Assembly: GCF_007830265.1 (NCBI RefSeq)
Contig: NZ_VLKE01000001.1
Span: 4,774,001 to 4,838,000, forward strand
DNA length: 64,000 nucleotides
DNA from: Micromonospora olivasterospora
GTDB lineage: Bacteria > Actinomycetota > Actinomycetes > Mycobacteriales > Micromonosporaceae
Direction of reading: 5' to 3'
Positions within the stretch are counted from its first letter, which is position 1, and each line of letters begins with the position of its first letter. Position numbers and translations under genes: made by a program. This document shows positions 62,870 to 64,000 of the stretch, in pieces. A model generated the notes under the pieces. It did no database searches and was not told where the DNA came from. It worked only from the letters and a program-made list of their open reading frames with translations.

Positions 62870-64000
62870 ATGTCCACGACGAGCACGCCATCGGCCGGCG
62901 TCGGCCGGGAGGACCTGGAGCGGCTGGCGGCGCACTGGGAGGAACGCCCCTCGCTACGGGCCTGGCTCAGCACCGTCGACCACAAGAAGATCGGGCGCCG
63001 CTACCTGGTCACCGCCGGGTTCTTCTTCGTCCTCGCCGGGCTCAGCGCGCTCGTGATGCGTACGCAGCTCGGCCGGCCCGAGTCGGGGCTCGTCGCGCCG
63101 CAGGAGTACAACCAGCTCTTCTCCATGCACGGCACGGCGATGGTCTTCCTGTTCGCCACCCCGATGCTCTTCGGCTTCGGCAACTTCCTCGTCCCGTTGA
63201 TGATCGGTTCCCGGGACATGGCGTTCCCGCGGCTGAACGCCTTCGGCTACTGGGTGTTCCTGTTCGCCGGGCTGTTCATGTGGGCGAGCCTGCCCTTCGG
63301 CGCGGCCCCCAACAACGGCTGGTTCGGGTACGTGCCGCTGAGCGACGAGCAGAACAACCCCGGCCTGCACATGGACGTCTACGCGCTCGGGCTGCTCTTC
63401 CTCGGCATCTCCACCACCTCCGGGGCGATCAACTTCATCGTCACCGCGCTCAAGCTGCGCGCGCCCGGGATGTCGCTCAACCGGGTCCCGCTGTTCGTCT
63501 GGGCGATCGTGGCCACCGCGTTCATGGTGGTCTTCGCCCTGCCGGCGCTGAACGCGGACAACGCCATGCTGTTCCTCGACCGCCGGTTCGGCACGCACTT
63601 CTTCGACCCGTCCCACGGCGGGAACGTGCTGCTCTGGCAGCACCTGTTCTGGATCTTCGGGCACCCCGACGTGTACATCATCGTGATGCCGGCGCTGGGC
63701 ATCGTCTCGGCGGTGCTGCCCGCGTTCACCCGCCGGGGAGTGGTCGGCTACGTCCTGGTCGTGCTGGCGATCGTGTCAATCTCGATCATCTCGTTCGGGG
63801 TCTGGGTGCACCACATGTTCGCCACCGGACTGCCGCAGCTGTCGTTCAGCTTCTTCAGCGCGGCCAGCACGATCATCACGATCCCGTCCGGCGTGCAGAT
63901 CTTCGCCTGGCTGGCCACCATGCTGCTCGGCCGGCTGGTCCTGCGGGTGCCGCTGCTGTTCGTGATCGGCTTCATCGTGACGTTCGTGCTCGGCGGGTTC
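62870..64000 (+). CDS. ctaD: cytochrome c oxidase subunit I (partial, continues past window)
   Basis: The first 377 codons of the haem-copper oxidase catalytic subunit, open to the end of the window. Seen: lead-in RAWLSTVDHKKIGRRYLVT, haem-ligand His87 (LFSMHGTAMVF), the CuB/cross-linked pair His265-Tyr269 (WIFGHPDVYI), and CuB ligands His314-His315 (GVWVHHMF). ATG 62870 has GGGGGCGG upstream. Together with the preceding gene it makes a caa3-type oxidase that needs the adjacent ccm-made c haem. The remaining helices lie outside the window. Confidence 0.96.
   Translation, partial: MSTTSTPSAGVGREDLERLAAHWEERPSLRAWLSTVDHKKIGRRYLVTAGFFFVLAGLSALVMRTQLGRPESGLVAPQEYNQLFSMHGTAMVFLFATPMLFGFGNFLVPLMIGSRDMAFPRLNAFGYWVFLFAGLFMWASLPFGAAPNNGWFGYVPLSDEQNNPGLHMDVYALGLLFLGISTTSGAINFIVTALKLRAPGMSLNRVPLFVWAIVATAFMVVFALPALNADNAMLFLDRRFGTHFFDPSHGGNVLLWQHLFWIFGHPDVYIIVMPALGIVSAVLPAFTRRGVVGYVLVVLAIVSISIISFGVWVHHMFATGLPQLSFSFFSAASTIITIPSGVQIFAWLATMLLGRLVLRVPLLFVIGFIVTFVLGGF

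Overview
The window looks like an actinomycete chromosome of the Micromonospora type. It is about 70% G+C, GTG starts and GTGA/ATGA stop-start overlaps are common, and it carries actinobacterial gene neighbourhoods such as DUF948 - small membrane protein - alaS - ruvX - mltG and a caa3-type oxidase next to ccm genes. No rRNA or tRNA gene was found.

Region 1 (1-17.6 kb) is conserved chromosome: an HxlR regulator, a secreted S1 serine protease, aspS, a frame-broken RmlD-like reductase, an ArsR-like regulator + MFS exporter + GNAT operon behind a very large perfect palindrome, rarA, a disordered Pro/Ala-rich membrane protein whose frame is broken several times, then DUF948, a small membrane protein, alaS, ruvX and mltG.

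Region 2 (17.6-22.8 kb) is an accessory junk zone: an IS630 remnant whose 3' part is inverted in place, the tail of a GntR regulator beside a PP2C phosphatase, a Phd/RelE-type toxin-antitoxin pair with a broken toxin, a ribbon-helix-helix protein, a stop-interrupted small gene, and a decayed tyrosine recombinase.

Region 3 (22.8-51.9 kb) is the remarkable part: one 29-kb plus-strand locus that, with frames joined, encodes a single giant protein of roughly 9,700 residues. It has an N-terminal helical/hydrophobic region, a papain-like (Tox-PL-like) domain, and 17 WD40 propellers made of 118 nearly identical 45-residue blades (135-bp units, in super-units of about 1,135 bp). Between propellers lie two copies of a 2.86-kb non-WD module with an OTU-like segment. 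The reading frame is interrupted at about ten places, five of them clustered in module copy 1. The design (conserved scaffold, a few hypervariable surface positions, block duplications) suggests a polymorphic toxin or recognition protein evolving by repeat recombination. No NACHT/STAND ATPase, kinase or obvious immunity gene is adjacent.

Region 4 (51.9-56.95 kb) is mobile DNA: gene remnants, then a complete IS21-family element (istA, istB, small third ORF, 5-bp target duplication) into whose istA an IS4-family element has inserted with a perfect 10-bp target duplication. Beyond it lie a truncated serine resolvase and a truncated tspO.

Region 5 (56.95-64 kb) is respiratory chromosome: a minus-strand cytochrome c maturation operon ccmC-E-F-G-H (ccmC has one frame break), divergent from coxB (subunit II fused to cytochrome c) and ctaD (subunit I, running off the end). 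Together they make and use c-type haem for a caa3 oxidase. One-base frame breaks in otherwise conserved genes (reductase at ~4759, ccmC at ~61227) warn that some breaks elsewhere may be sequence errors.
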